This document shows, piece after piece, positions 45,201 through 52,995 of a stretch of DNA of 64,000 bases (position 1 is its first letter; each line of letters begins with the position of its first letter). The position numbers and the translations under genes were made by a program. This DNA is from MGNI01 sp964353875 (GTDB lineage: Bacteria > Chloroflexota > Anaerolineae > Anaerolineales > E44-bin32): contig CAYGXU010000005.1 of the NCBI GenBank assembly GCA_964353875.1, positions 1-64,000 on the forward strand. The letters are read 5' to 3'. The notes below the pieces were generated by a model. That model saw only the letters and a list, made by a program, of their open reading frames with translations, ran no database searches and had not been told where the DNA came from.

Positions 45201-47028
45201 CTCCATCCTCCTCTAGCGACTGTTTAGAAGTCGGAAGGCTGAACCAGAAAGCACTTCCTTTGCCATAATCGCTCTGAAAACCGATATCTCCTCCCATCCG
45301 TTGAACCAGTTGATAGGCTACATGCAATCCCAATCCCCAGCCCTGATGTTTCCGCACTGACGGGTCATCCGAGCGGAAGAATTGACTGAAGAGATCTGCC
45401 TGGTCGTTTTGGCTGATGCCAATACCATTATCGCTCACACTCACACGCAAGCAACCCTTTTCCTCTTGAGCATGTAAGGTAATTTCGCCGCCTTCCGGCG
45501 TATATTTATTGGCGTTGTTCAAGAGGTTAGTTAGAATTTGTTCCACTCGACTTGGATCAGCCTGTACCTCAGGCAGCGTACTCGGCAGGTCGAGCCGGAT
45601 GGCCTGATTCTTCGCCTCGAATTGGGGAGTCATATTTTCCACTGTTTCCCGAATAATATTGCTAATCGGGAAGTCTTGGAGGGCGATATCCATCTGACCC
45701 GACTCGATTCGGGAGATATCTGATAAATCAGAGACGAGCGTTTCCATGCGATCGACATTTTTGCGAATGGTGTTTAAGAAGTCCTCTTGTTTGTCATTGA
45801 TGGGGCCTGCCGAGCCCTGTCGGATCAAATCAGCATAGCCACAGATGGCTGTCATGGGAATCCTTAGCTCGTGGGAGACGAGCGTGATGAAATGGGATTT
45901 GGCCAGATTAGCGGCCTGGGCTGACCGATAGAGGCGGGCGTTTTCGATGGCAATGGCAGCATGTTCCGCCAGGCGTTGCAAAAAGGAATTCTCATCCAAG
46001 GAGAATGGTTTCTTCTTACGATAGACTGCGAGAATGGCGATGATCTCCATTTCACGGCTGATGGGCGCCATGATTTGGTTGAAGGAAGGGTCTTCTCTGG
46101 ATCGCTGTAATTTTTCGATCTCCAGGGAAATCTGTTCAATATTTGCATCCTTCTGGAAAGGGAAGCTGAGGCCTTCACCATCGCCAACAACCACAGTCAT
46201 GGTTGGTTTATCCTCCATACGCATGGCGATCCATCCCCCTTCAGCATCCGCTCCTCGAATAGCCCATTTATGCGTTAATTCGAAAACCCGATCCTGATCG
46301 AGACTCAGATTGAGTTCCCGGTCGATCTCCTGTAATGTCTCAAGTTCTGTAACCCGCTGGGCCAGCGCAGCGTCCGTCTGGGTGTAGAGGCGAGCATTTT
46401 CGATCGCGATTGCTGCCTGACTGGCCAATGCATCCAGCATTTCAAGGTCGTCTTGATCGAAAATGCCGGATTTGGCGCTGTTGTCGACATAGACGACACC
46501 GATGATTTCTCCATGGACTCGCAGCGGGGCACAGAGGATAGAGCGAAGTGCAAATAGGAGGATGGAATGTTTTTCCGAGAAACGCATATCGGTTTGAGCG
46601 TTTGAGGTGACGATCCCTTCCCCATTGCGAAGCACCTCTTCAACCACCGAATTGCTGAATTGCATCTCCTCCTTTTCCAAGTCCCTTCGTTCGAAATTGC
46701 GCGCAGCCTGAAGATCGAGTTTGCCAGTCGCCCGGTCAATAAGCATCAAGAAACCCCGCCCAGCCCCGGTAAGTTGGATGACAGCATCCATCACTTGATT
46801 GAGCGCCTGTCCTAAATCCAGCGAAGCCCCCAGTGTGCGGGAAGCGCTGTAAAGGGTTGCCAACCTGCTTTCCTGAGTCTTACGCGGGATCGTGGCGGTG
46901 AGTAACTCAAGGCGTGCTTGAGCTTCCTGAGCATCTTTAAGCAACACGCCGCGTGTACGTGAGGTCATATGCTCCAGCACCTGACGAAGGCGGGTCAGGT
47001 TCTCAACGAATGATTGTGGATTATCCAT
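45193..47028 (-). CDS. Cytoplasmic GAF-GAF sensor histidine kinase
   Basis: 611 residues, no membrane helix. GAF domain 1 is about residues 65-205 (SLDLGQALNQVMDAVIQLTGAGRG, PLRVHGEIIGVVYVDN) and GAF 2 about 225-375. HisKA follows with SHELRIPMTAICGYADLI (His near 385), then the HATPase with N-box LTNLLNNANKYTPEGG, DNGIGI and GWGLGLHVA. GAF domains bind small molecules such as cyclic nucleotides or haem, here unknown. No response regulator gene adjoins it. It overlaps nth by 8 nt and the membrane protein gene by 8 nt. Confidence 0.94.
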   Translation of the reverse strand: MDNPQSFVENLTRLRQVLEHMTSRTRGVLLKDAQEAQARLELLTATIPRKTQESRLATLYSASRTLGASLDLGQALNQVMDAVIQLTGAGRGFLMLIDRATGKLDLQAARNFERRDLEKEEMQFSNSVVEEVLRNGEGIVTSNAQTDMRFSEKHSILLFALRSILCAPLRVHGEIIGVVYVDNSAKSGIFDQDDLEMLDALASQAAIAIENARLYTQTDAALAQRVTELETLQEIDRELNLSLDQDRVFELTHKWAIRGADAEGGWIAMRMEDKPTMTVVVGDGEGLSFPFQKDANIEQISLEIEKLQRSREDPSFNQIMAPISREMEIIAILAVYRKKKPFSLDENSFLQRLAEHAAIAIENARLYRSAQAANLAKSHFITLVSHELRIPMTAICGYADLIRQGSAGPINDKQEDFLNTIRKNVDRMETLVSDLSDISRIESGQMDIALQDFPISNIIRETVENMTPQFEAKNQAIRLDLPSTLPEVQADPSRVEQILTNLLNNANKYTPEGGEITLHAQEEKGCLRVSVSDNGIGISQNDQADLFSQFFRSDDPSVRKHQGWGLGLHVAYQLVQRMGGDIGFQSDYGKGSAFWFSLPTSKQSLEEDGDV

Positions 47029-47773
47029 TGTTTACAATCAGCCTCTCGCCAGCAAAGACCATTTGATAATTACGACATAGATCCTGGAGAGTACAACGTT
47101 CACATTCCGGTTGTCGCGAATGGCAAACCTCACGACCGTGCCGGATCAGATTGAGATGGACATCGGAATAGGCTTCGGGTGGAAAGAGATCAGCGAGCAC
47201 TTCATGTGCCCTTTCCGCATCGACCTTCTCATCGCGCAGGCCCAGTCGACCACTCACTCGATAGATGTGGGTGTCCACCGGGAAAGCAGGCATATCCAGG
47301 GAGAAGAGCATCACGATGGCAGCGGTCTTGGGCCCTACGCCTTTATGTTGCAGGAGCCAATTGCGAACTTCCTGCGGAGGAAGTTGCCGTAGGAAATCAA
47401 GATCAAGTTCGCCTCTCTCCTTGCTGATGCTCCTCAGGATGGATTGAATACGTGGCCCCTTCTGATTGGCCAGGCCAGCGGAACGGATGGCGTCGACGAT
47501 CTGCTCAGGTTGTGCCTCGCGCGTGCTCTCCCAGGAAGGGAAGCGGTCTTTGAGCGACTGGAAAGCCCGATCACGGTTGGTGTCGTTGGTATTTTGAGAG
47601 AGGATGGTCGAAATAAGCTCATCTAAAGGTGGCAAGCGCCTGCGCCAACGCGTCGAACCATATGTCCCCATCAGGCGTTTATGAACTTCTCGGGCTAAGT
47701 CTTTCGTTGATTTCACATGAGCATTATAGCAAGGATTAAAGCGGAGAGCGGATGATTGTGAGGGTAGATCCAT
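47021..47773 (-). CDS. nth: Endonuclease III-family DNA glycosylase
   Basis: Excises oxidised pyrimidines. ISTILSQNTND and the helix-hairpin-helix HKGVGPKTAAIVM (with the catalytic Lys), then PVDTHIYRVSGRLGL (catalytic Asp). The iron-sulfur ligands are CHSRQPECERCTLQDLC (C-x6-C-x2-C-x5-C). As drawn from ATG 47773 it has 250 residues. A GTG at 47716, right after a TATAAT on that strand (eight bases before it), gives a more usual N-terminus VKSTKDLAREV and may be the true start. It is the head of the nth - kinase - membrane protein run. Confidence 0.93.
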   Translation of the reverse strand: MDLPSQSSALRFNPCYNAHVKSTKDLAREVHKRLMGTYGSTRWRRRLPPLDELISTILSQNTNDTNRDRAFQSLKDRFPSWESTREAQPEQIVDAIRSAGLANQKGPRIQSILRSISKERGELDLDFLRQLPPQEVRNWLLQHKGVGPKTAAIVMLFSLDMPAFPVDTHIYRVSGRLGLRDEKVDAERAHEVLADLFPPEAYSDVHLNLIRHGREVCHSRQPECERCTLQDLCRNYQMVFAGERLIVNNG

Positions 47774-48021
47774 ACTGATCGGTCGCGCACAGTGGGGAGA
47801 GGATGAAAATGGAATTGGAGCCGACGCCTGGAAGGTTAAGGGAGTTCATTCGCGTTGAAGGATGTGACAATCCGATCCAGAGAAAAAAGCAGTTGCCGTT
47901 TGCAAGGCAATTTCAAATTCCTTCAGGAAGTAACCATCCAATGTGTCCATTTCGGTGAGTAGAATTCACTTGCAGTCTCATAACAAAGAGGGCGGTGCCT
48001 GATACAATATTTCATAGTCAT
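47774..48021. other. Intergenic region before the infC promoter
   Basis: Divergent region between nth and infC. No gene or RNA seen besides the promoter elements at its two ends. Confidence 0.5.
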
Positions 48022-48051
48022 TTGACGATTCGCCTATTCTCATGGTATGAT
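48022..48051 (+). promoter_or_regulatory. Promoter of the infC-rpmI-rplT operon
   Basis: TTGACG (48022-48027), an 18-bp spacer and TATGAT (48046-48051). A GC-rich palindrome GCCCGATTCGGGC (48054-48066) straddles the predicted start near 48058, which fits a GC-rich discriminator of the type used in growth-rate control. Confidence 0.75.
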
Positions 48052-48112
48052 CCGCCCGATTCGGGCCGCTTTTTTCGGTGTCGAGCGACCCGTGTTTTTT
48101 GGAGGAGTGGAG

Positions 48113-48628
48113 ATCAGCGCATCAGAATTTCGAATTAATGAGGAAATAACTGCTAAGGAAGTTCGCCTAATCGGCGCAAATGGTGAAAACCGAGGGGTAG
48201 TACCCATCGGGGAAGCCAATAGAGAGGCACGGGAAGCTGAGCTCGATCTGGTCGAAGTAGCTCCCAATGCCGATCCGCCTGTTTGTCGCATCCTGAATTA
48301 TGGCAAATTCTTGTACGAAAAGGCGAAAAAAGATCGCGAAGCGCGAAAAGCACAAACGAAGGTGGAGATCAAAGAGATCCGTCTACGTCCAAAAACTTCT
48401 GATCACCATCGATCGTTTAAAATCCGGGACGCGCGACGCTGGCTCGCAGAGGGAAAGAAGGTAAGGGTGCGCATCCGTTTCCGAGGACGTGAGATTACTT
48501 ATCCAGAAATCGCACTCGGAGATTTAAAAGAGATCGCTGCCGAGTTGGCTGATATAGGGGCGATCGAACAAGCACCCGACATGGAAGGACGGACCATGTT
48601 GATGACCCTTTCGCCTATTAGAAAATAA
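48113..48628 (+). CDS. infC: Translation initiation factor IF-3, probable AUC start
   Basis: Binds the 30S subunit, blocks premature 50S joining and checks the start codon. The start is placed at ATC 48113 because GGAGG (48101-48105) lies 7 nt upstream and the protein then begins ISASEFRINEEI, the usual IF3 N-terminus. ATG 48047 or GTG 48107 would add non-family residues or sit on the ribosome-binding site. Rare AUU/AUC starts are the known basis of infC autoregulation. DLVEVAPNADPPVCRILNYGKF, EIRLRPKTSDHH and VRIRFRGREITYP are diagnostic. 171 residues. Confidence 0.93.
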   Translation: MSASEFRINEEITAKEVRLIGANGENRGVVPIGEANREAREAELDLVEVAPNADPPVCRILNYGKFLYEKAKKDREARKAQTKVEIKEIRLRPKTSDHHRSFKIRDARRWLAEGKKVRVRIRFRGREITYPEIALGDLKEIAAELADIGAIEQAPDMEGRTMLMTLSPIRK

Positions 48629-48662
48629 TCCTTTAGCAGTCTCCAGCAAAGCTGAACTCATC

Positions 48663-48695
48663 GATTCCCGCGGAGGAACCTCCGCCTGCGGGGAT
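48663..48695 (+). promoter_or_regulatory. Stem-loop in the infC-rpmI spacer
   Basis: GCGGAGG AA CCTCCGC (48670-48685) is nested within GATTCCC...GGGGATT, giving a long stem. It holds GGAGG in its paired arm and lies 45-75 nt before rpmI. It is a candidate site for ribosomal protein feedback (L20 in related operons) or for mRNA processing. Confidence 0.5.
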
Positions 48696-48739
48696 TGTAT
48701 GCTGAAGGAATATTTGATGCGGTATAAAGGAGTGAAGAC

Positions 48740-49012
48740 GTGCCAAGGAAAGTAAAAGCTAAGGGGAAGTATAAGTTGAAGACGCATAAAGCGACGGCCA
48801 AGCGTTTCCGTCTTACTGGCTCGGGAAAGCTCGTGCGAACAAAAGGCGGTCAAAGCCATCTTCGTCGGCGCACCTCAAAACGGACCAAACGTCTGTTCAT
48901 GGAGATGATCCCTGTAGAAGGAAAAGGGATTGTGAAACGCGTCCATCGCCTGGCGCCTTACATGCATATTTATAAAGCCAATCCGAATGCCCGCAGTGGT
49001 AAATCGAAGTAA
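48740..49012 (+). CDS. rpmI: Ribosomal protein bL35
   Basis: 90 residues starting at GTG 48740 with AAAGGAG 7 nt upstream. PRKVKAKGKYKLKTHKATAKRF then LVRTKGGQSHLRRRTSKRTKR is the bL35 signature. It is longer than the usual 64-66 residues, with a C-terminal extension (VKRVHRLAPYMHIYKANPNARSGKSK). Second gene of the classic infC-rpmI-rplT operon. Confidence 0.96.
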   Translation: MPRKVKAKGKYKLKTHKATAKRFRLTGSGKLVRTKGGQSHLRRRTSKRTKRLFMEMIPVEGKGIVKRVHRLAPYMHIYKANPNARSGKSK

Positions 49013-49108
49013 TCCTATGAATTAGTTGTGACCGTTGGATGCGAGCAACGGATGTAGCCAATGACAGCAGGAAGCATCGGCGTCCAGGGGTTCACAGGAG
49101 GGTAAAAA

Positions 49109-49456
49109 GTGACTCGAGTAAAGGGTGGGGTGGTTGAAAGTCGGCGGCATAAGCGGACTCTTAAACGAACCCAAGGTATGTATGGGACACGCCATCGCCT
49201 CTTCCGTAGGGCGAATGAGGCCTTGATGAAAAGCCTTTGGTACGCATATCGCGATCGGCGTACGCGCAAACGCGAATTGCGAAAACTATGGATCGCCAGG
49301 ATCAACGCTGCTGCCAGACAAAACGGGACCACATATAGTCGATTGATCTACGGAATGAGAAAGACCGCCGTAAATATCAACCGAAAAATGTTGGCTGATT
49401 TGGCCGTACGTGATCCAAAAGCGTTCACTGCTGTGGTTCAGGCTGTACAAGCTTAA
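49109..49456 (+). CDS. rplT: Ribosomal protein bL20
   Basis: 115 residues from GTG 49109 with GGAGGG upstream. TRVKGGVVESRRHKRTLKRTQGMYGTRHRLF then AYRDRRTRKRELRKLWIARINAAAR and NRKMLADLAVRDP are diagnostic. It binds 23S rRNA early in assembly and is the autogenous regulator of this operon in other bacteria. Last gene before a strong terminator. Confidence 0.98.
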   Translation: MTRVKGGVVESRRHKRTLKRTQGMYGTRHRLFRRANEALMKSLWYAYRDRRTRKRELRKLWIARINAAARQNGTTYSRLIYGMRKTAVNINRKMLADLAVRDPKAFTAVVQAVQA

Positions 49457-49477
49457 AGCCAGGTCCATCGATTGTTC

Positions 49478-49503
49478 AATAGGGACGAAGGGGCGTCCCT
49501 ATT
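49478..49503 (+). terminator. Intrinsic terminator of infC-rpmI-rplT
   Basis: AATAGGGACG AAGGGG CGTCCCTATT, a perfect 10-bp stem, followed by TGTATTC. It lies 22 nt after the rplT stop. Confidence 0.85.
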
Positions 49504-49584
49504 TGTATTCTCATTATAGATTTAAATGATAAATCATACATTCGATCTGGACTGGGAATTATCCGTCTCAATTGTCGATGGCCG

Positions 49585-50040
49585 ATGAGAGAACCAGGGG
49601 GCACATTACCACAGGTTGAACCGGAACGAGCAATAACGCCGGAGGAATGGTCAGTGAGTGAGAGCCCTTCATCTTCACCAGTGCCCAATGACCAAAGCCC
49701 TTCCCGCAGGGGCAGCCTTCGTAACTCTTGGATCATGGGCGTAATCTTGATCATCATGGGAGGGATTTTTCTCCTTCGCAGTTACACCTCTCTTGAGATG
49801 AACAATTGGTGGGCATTATTCCTTCTTATCCCTGCAGTTGGCTTCTTCGCCACCGCCTGGAGGCGTTTTCGTGCAGGAGGTGAGTTCCGCAAGAGGGGGT
49901 TCGCTCGGCAGATCATCTTCGGCCTCTTGTTTATGAGCCTATCCATAATATTCTTCCTGGAGTTGGACTGGAAGTTCATCCTGCCTGTGCTCCTGCTGCT
50001 TTTGGGTGTAGGCGCTTTACTAGGCGCAATCCTTCGGTGA
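49585..50040 (+). CDS. Small membrane protein (LiaF-type helices), unknown function
   Basis: 151 residues. A Ser/Pro-rich N-terminus of about 48 residues is followed by four helices, starting WIMGVILIIMGGIFLLRSYT and ending FILPVLLLLLGVGALLGAIL. The pattern (two helix pairs separated by a short basic loop RRFRAGGEFRKRGFARQ) resembles the LiaI-LiaF TM modules in this window. No ribosome-binding site is obvious at ATG 49585. Confidence 0.7.
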   Translation: MREPGGTLPQVEPERAITPEEWSVSESPSSSPVPNDQSPSRRGSLRNSWIMGVILIIMGGIFLLRSYTSLEMNNWWALFLLIPAVGFFATAWRRFRAGGEFRKRGFARQIIFGLLFMSLSIIFFLELDWKFILPVLLLLLGVGALLGAILR

Positions 50041-50411
50041 AAGCCAAAAAGCAAGACCGATCTCAAGATGATCCCAGTCCTGCTTCAACTGCCCTCCGTT
50101 CCCCACAATCGGCCAGCAATGTTACAATCGTGGCAGGCCTCGAACCATGCTCTATCATGAACGTTAACCATCTTTGCGCGTTGTCTTCTTCAATTTGATC
50201 CATTAACTCCTCGATAGAAATCGAAGAGATCGGGGCTTTGACGAAGAAGCTTGAGGTTACATCCTCTTTAAAATGCTGGCCGGTATATTCTCAAGACGAG
50301 TTTGGTTTCCGTACAATGCCGGGAGGCGGCGTGGAACCACCTCTGCTCGAAAACATGATTTTCGCGATGGGCGCAGATGACCAGAATTCCGATTTTAATC
50401 TGGAGGGATGG
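50041..50411. other. Intergenic region, no gene seen
   Basis: About 370 bp. A 58-codon extension of the macro-domain frame (from TTG 50238) has no family likeness. No strong hairpin or RNA gene. Confidence 0.5.
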
Positions 50412-50993
50412 ATGAACGAGATTGCCGTTGAGAGGGTCATCGCTTCAGGTCGGGTCATTAAGATCATCCATGGAGATCTGACTCAGGCGCGAGTAGATGC
50501 GATTGTCAACGCCGCCAACGCGCACTTATCGCATGGCGGCGGTGTTGCGGGCGCCATCGTGCAGCGAGGGGGGGAGGAAATTCAAAAGGAAAGTGATGCA
50601 TGGGTGAGGGAACATGGGCCGATCGCCCCCGAACGACCCGCAATCACCGGCGCGGGAAGATTGCCTTGCCGCTTCGTAATCCACGCCGTTGGCCCGGTTT
50701 GGGGTGAGGGGGATGAGGATCGAAAGTTGCACACTGCCGTGTACAACGCCCTGGCATTGGCCGCGGAACGAGCATTTGAAAGCATCGCCTTGCCAGCCAT
50801 ATCCACGGGTATTTTTCGTTTTCCTTTCGCACGCGCCGCTCGGCTGATACTGGAGGCGATTTTTGATTTCTTCCGTGATCGAGCGGAAAGCTCACTTCGC
50901 GAAGTGCAAATCGTTCTATTCGATTTCCAGAGTGTTCAGGGATTTCTTGATGAATTGGCACAAGACTTCCCAGAAGGCAGCGCATCGGAATGA
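50412..50993 (+). CDS. Macro domain protein (ADP-ribose processing)
   Basis: 193 residues from ATG 50412, with GGAGGG 4 nt upstream. GDLTQARVDAIVNAANAHLSHGGGVAGAIVQRGG is the classic ADP-ribose pocket of macro domains (Asn of NAAN and the GGGVAGAI loop). HAVGPVWGEG and LPAISTGIFRFP follow. Members remove ADP-ribose or hydrolyse O-acetyl-ADP-ribose. It overlaps the SpoU methyltransferase gene by 4 nt, so the two are made together. Confidence 0.93.
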   Translation: MNEIAVERVIASGRVIKIIHGDLTQARVDAIVNAANAHLSHGGGVAGAIVQRGGEEIQKESDAWVREHGPIAPERPAITGAGRLPCRFVIHAVGPVWGEGDEDRKLHTAVYNALALAAERAFESIALPAISTGIFRFPFARAARLILEAIFDFFRDRAESSLREVQIVLFDFQSVQGFLDELAQDFPEGSASE

Positions 50994-51763
50994 TCACTTC
51001 CACCTCTAACCCCCGCGTAAAGCTGGTACGAGTTTTACAGAAGAATCGAAGTGAGCGCTGGGAAAGGAAGCAATTTGTTATTGAGGGGTTGCGTCTGGCC
51101 AGCGAGGTGGTTAAAGCTAACTTCTCCCCTCACCTGGTGCTTCACACTCCAGATCTTGGCGCGTGGGGGAGAAAGCTCTTGCATGACATGGCTCGTCTCG
51201 GCGCGGAGGTCGAGATGGTGTCCGAGGCTGTCATGAAAGCTTGTTCGGACACAGAGAATCCGGCAGGGTTGTTGGCAGTGGTTCCCTTTCCTGAGCTAAG
51301 AATACCCAGGAAGCTAGATCTCGTCCTGGTCGTCGATCAGCTGGCTGACCCTGGCAACTTGGGGACGATGTTTCGAACAGCGCTAGCAGCGGACGTACAG
51401 GTGGTCTTCCTGCTCGAGAAGACAGTCGATCCGTTCAACCCTAAGGTCGTGCGGGCAGCGATGGGATCTCATTTCTTTATGCCAATCGAGATCATTGGGG
51501 TTCAAGATTTGATCGAGCGATTGAGGGGCATGGAACTGTGGTTAGCAGAGAAAGGAACAGGGATCGCCTATCATCGCGTGGATTGGCGCAAGCCGAGTGC
51601 GCTGATCATTGGAAGTGAGGCGCATGGGACGAGCAAATCAGTGCAATCGTTGGTCAGGGGACATGTGCAGATCCCCATGAAAGGCGATGTTGAGTCGCTC
51701 AACGCCAGTATTGCGACGGGAATCATCTTGTTCGAAATTGTGCGACAAAGGGAGGCGGGATGA
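50990..51763 (+). CDS. RNA 2'-O-ribose methyltransferase, SpoU/TrmH family
   Basis: 257 residues. The N-terminal substrate-binding domain KLVRVLQKNRSERWERKQFVIEGLRLASEV is followed by the SPOUT knot: LVVDQLADPGNLGTMFRTA (motif 1), ALIIGSEAHG (motif 2) and IPMKGDVESLNASIATGIILFE (motif 3). It methylates rRNA or tRNA ribose. The exact site is unknown. Starts within the end of the macro domain gene and overlaps DUF711 by 4 nt. Confidence 0.94.
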   Translation: MITSTSNPRVKLVRVLQKNRSERWERKQFVIEGLRLASEVVKANFSPHLVLHTPDLGAWGRKLLHDMARLGAEVEMVSEAVMKACSDTENPAGLLAVVPFPELRIPRKLDLVLVVDQLADPGNLGTMFRTALAADVQVVFLLEKTVDPFNPKVVRAAMGSHFFMPIEIIGVQDLIERLRGMELWLAEKGTGIAYHRVDWRKPSALIIGSEAHGTSKSVQSLVRGHVQIPMKGDVESLNASIATGIILFEIVRQREAG

Positions 51764-52995
51764 ACGTTCGTGCGCTGACTGCATTTATTGACCCCGGATG
51801 GCCATTGGTGCCAGAGCGAATTGGTTCTATTGCAGAATGCCTTAAGGCGGTTAAAACTGGGCTAATTGAAACGGGATATAAGGTTCAGACTCTACGCCTG
51901 GCAACACCCCCTCCATCGGAGATGAGCCGGGCTGTAGCGCCGGAGGAAAGGATTGATTTCGCTCGGCAACTCGAAGCGGAGTGTTTTGTACATGGGATTG
52001 ACTATGCCGCCTTAGGGCCAGCGTTACCGAGCGAGTTAAAGGGCATCGAAGTCATCCCCGAGATATTAGGCGCTACCGGGATGATATTTTCTTCGGCGAT
52101 CTTTGCTGATCCTCAAAGTGGCCTTTCCCTATCCGCCGGTCGTGCCTGTGCCCAAACCATTGATCGGATTTCCACCATTTCCCCGGATGGGTTTGCTAAT
52201 TTGCGTTTTGCAGCTTTGGCAAATGTCCCTTCAGGATCCCCATTTTTCCCGGCAGCCTATGGCCGGGGAGGAACGCCTATGGTCGCCATTGCCACCGAGG
52301 CAGCTGAATTAGCCGTTATAGCATTACGGGAGGGAGTTTCACTTCCGGCAGTGGGCCGTCGTTTGGTAGAGGGCATCGAGGGTCATGCTGCTGTACTCAC
52401 CCGCATCGCCCAGCCGATCGTTGCCCAGCGGAGCATCCGATTTGCTGGTATTGATTTTTCACTGGCGCCATTCCCAGAGGAAGCGCGTTCATTGAGCGTT
52501 GCCCTGGAAACCATGGGTGTTCCCAGGGTAGGCTTACCGGGATCCATTGCAGCGGCTGCCTTTATAGCGGATTGTCTCGATCAAGCACAGTTCCAGCGCA
52601 CAGGGTTCTGTGGATTGTTCTTTCCAGTGTTAGAAGACTCTATGCTGGCGAGAAGTGCAGCCGAAGGAGTTCTGTCGGTAGCTGACTTGCTGCTCTATGC
52701 CACGATCTGCGGGACGGGATTGGATACCCTGCCCTTACCTGGTGATCTTGGTCCAGAAGCCCTCTATGCCCTCTTGTTGGACTTGGGAGCTTTGGCTTTA
52801 CGGCATGACAAAGCGCTCACAGCCCGGTTGATGCCCATCCCGGGCAAAGTAGCGGGTGATCCGATCCACTTTGATTTTCCTTATTTCGCAGACACGAAGG
52901 TGATGGCATTCAACGCCCCGGCGCTCAGCGGTATGCTGGCGGGCAGTGGTATGATAGATATCAGCCCACATCCAATAACAAGGCATGCCGCTTAG
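51760..52995 (+). CDS. DUF711 family protein
   Basis: 411 residues, full-length for DUF711/UPF0210. VRALTAFIDPGW, FVHGIDYAALGPALP, ISTISPDGFANLRFAALANVPSGSPFFPAAY and FAGIDFSLAPFPEEARSL, then GTGLDTLPLPGD and PIPGKVAGDPIHFDFPYF, are family motifs. The function is not established, a glycine-radical-free metal site has been suggested for the family. Its end overlaps the start of pcrA by 11 nt in another frame. Confidence 0.88.
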   Translation: MNVRALTAFIDPGWPLVPERIGSIAECLKAVKTGLIETGYKVQTLRLATPPPSEMSRAVAPEERIDFARQLEAECFVHGIDYAALGPALPSELKGIEVIPEILGATGMIFSSAIFADPQSGLSLSAGRACAQTIDRISTISPDGFANLRFAALANVPSGSPFFPAAYGRGGTPMVAIATEAAELAVIALREGVSLPAVGRRLVEGIEGHAAVLTRIAQPIVAQRSIRFAGIDFSLAPFPEEARSLSVALETMGVPRVGLPGSIAAAAFIADCLDQAQFQRTGFCGLFFPVLEDSMLARSAAEGVLSVADLLLYATICGTGLDTLPLPGDLGPEALYALLLDLGALALRHDKALTARLMPIPGKVAGDPIHFDFPYFADTKVMAFNAPALSGMLAGSGMIDISPHPITRHAA

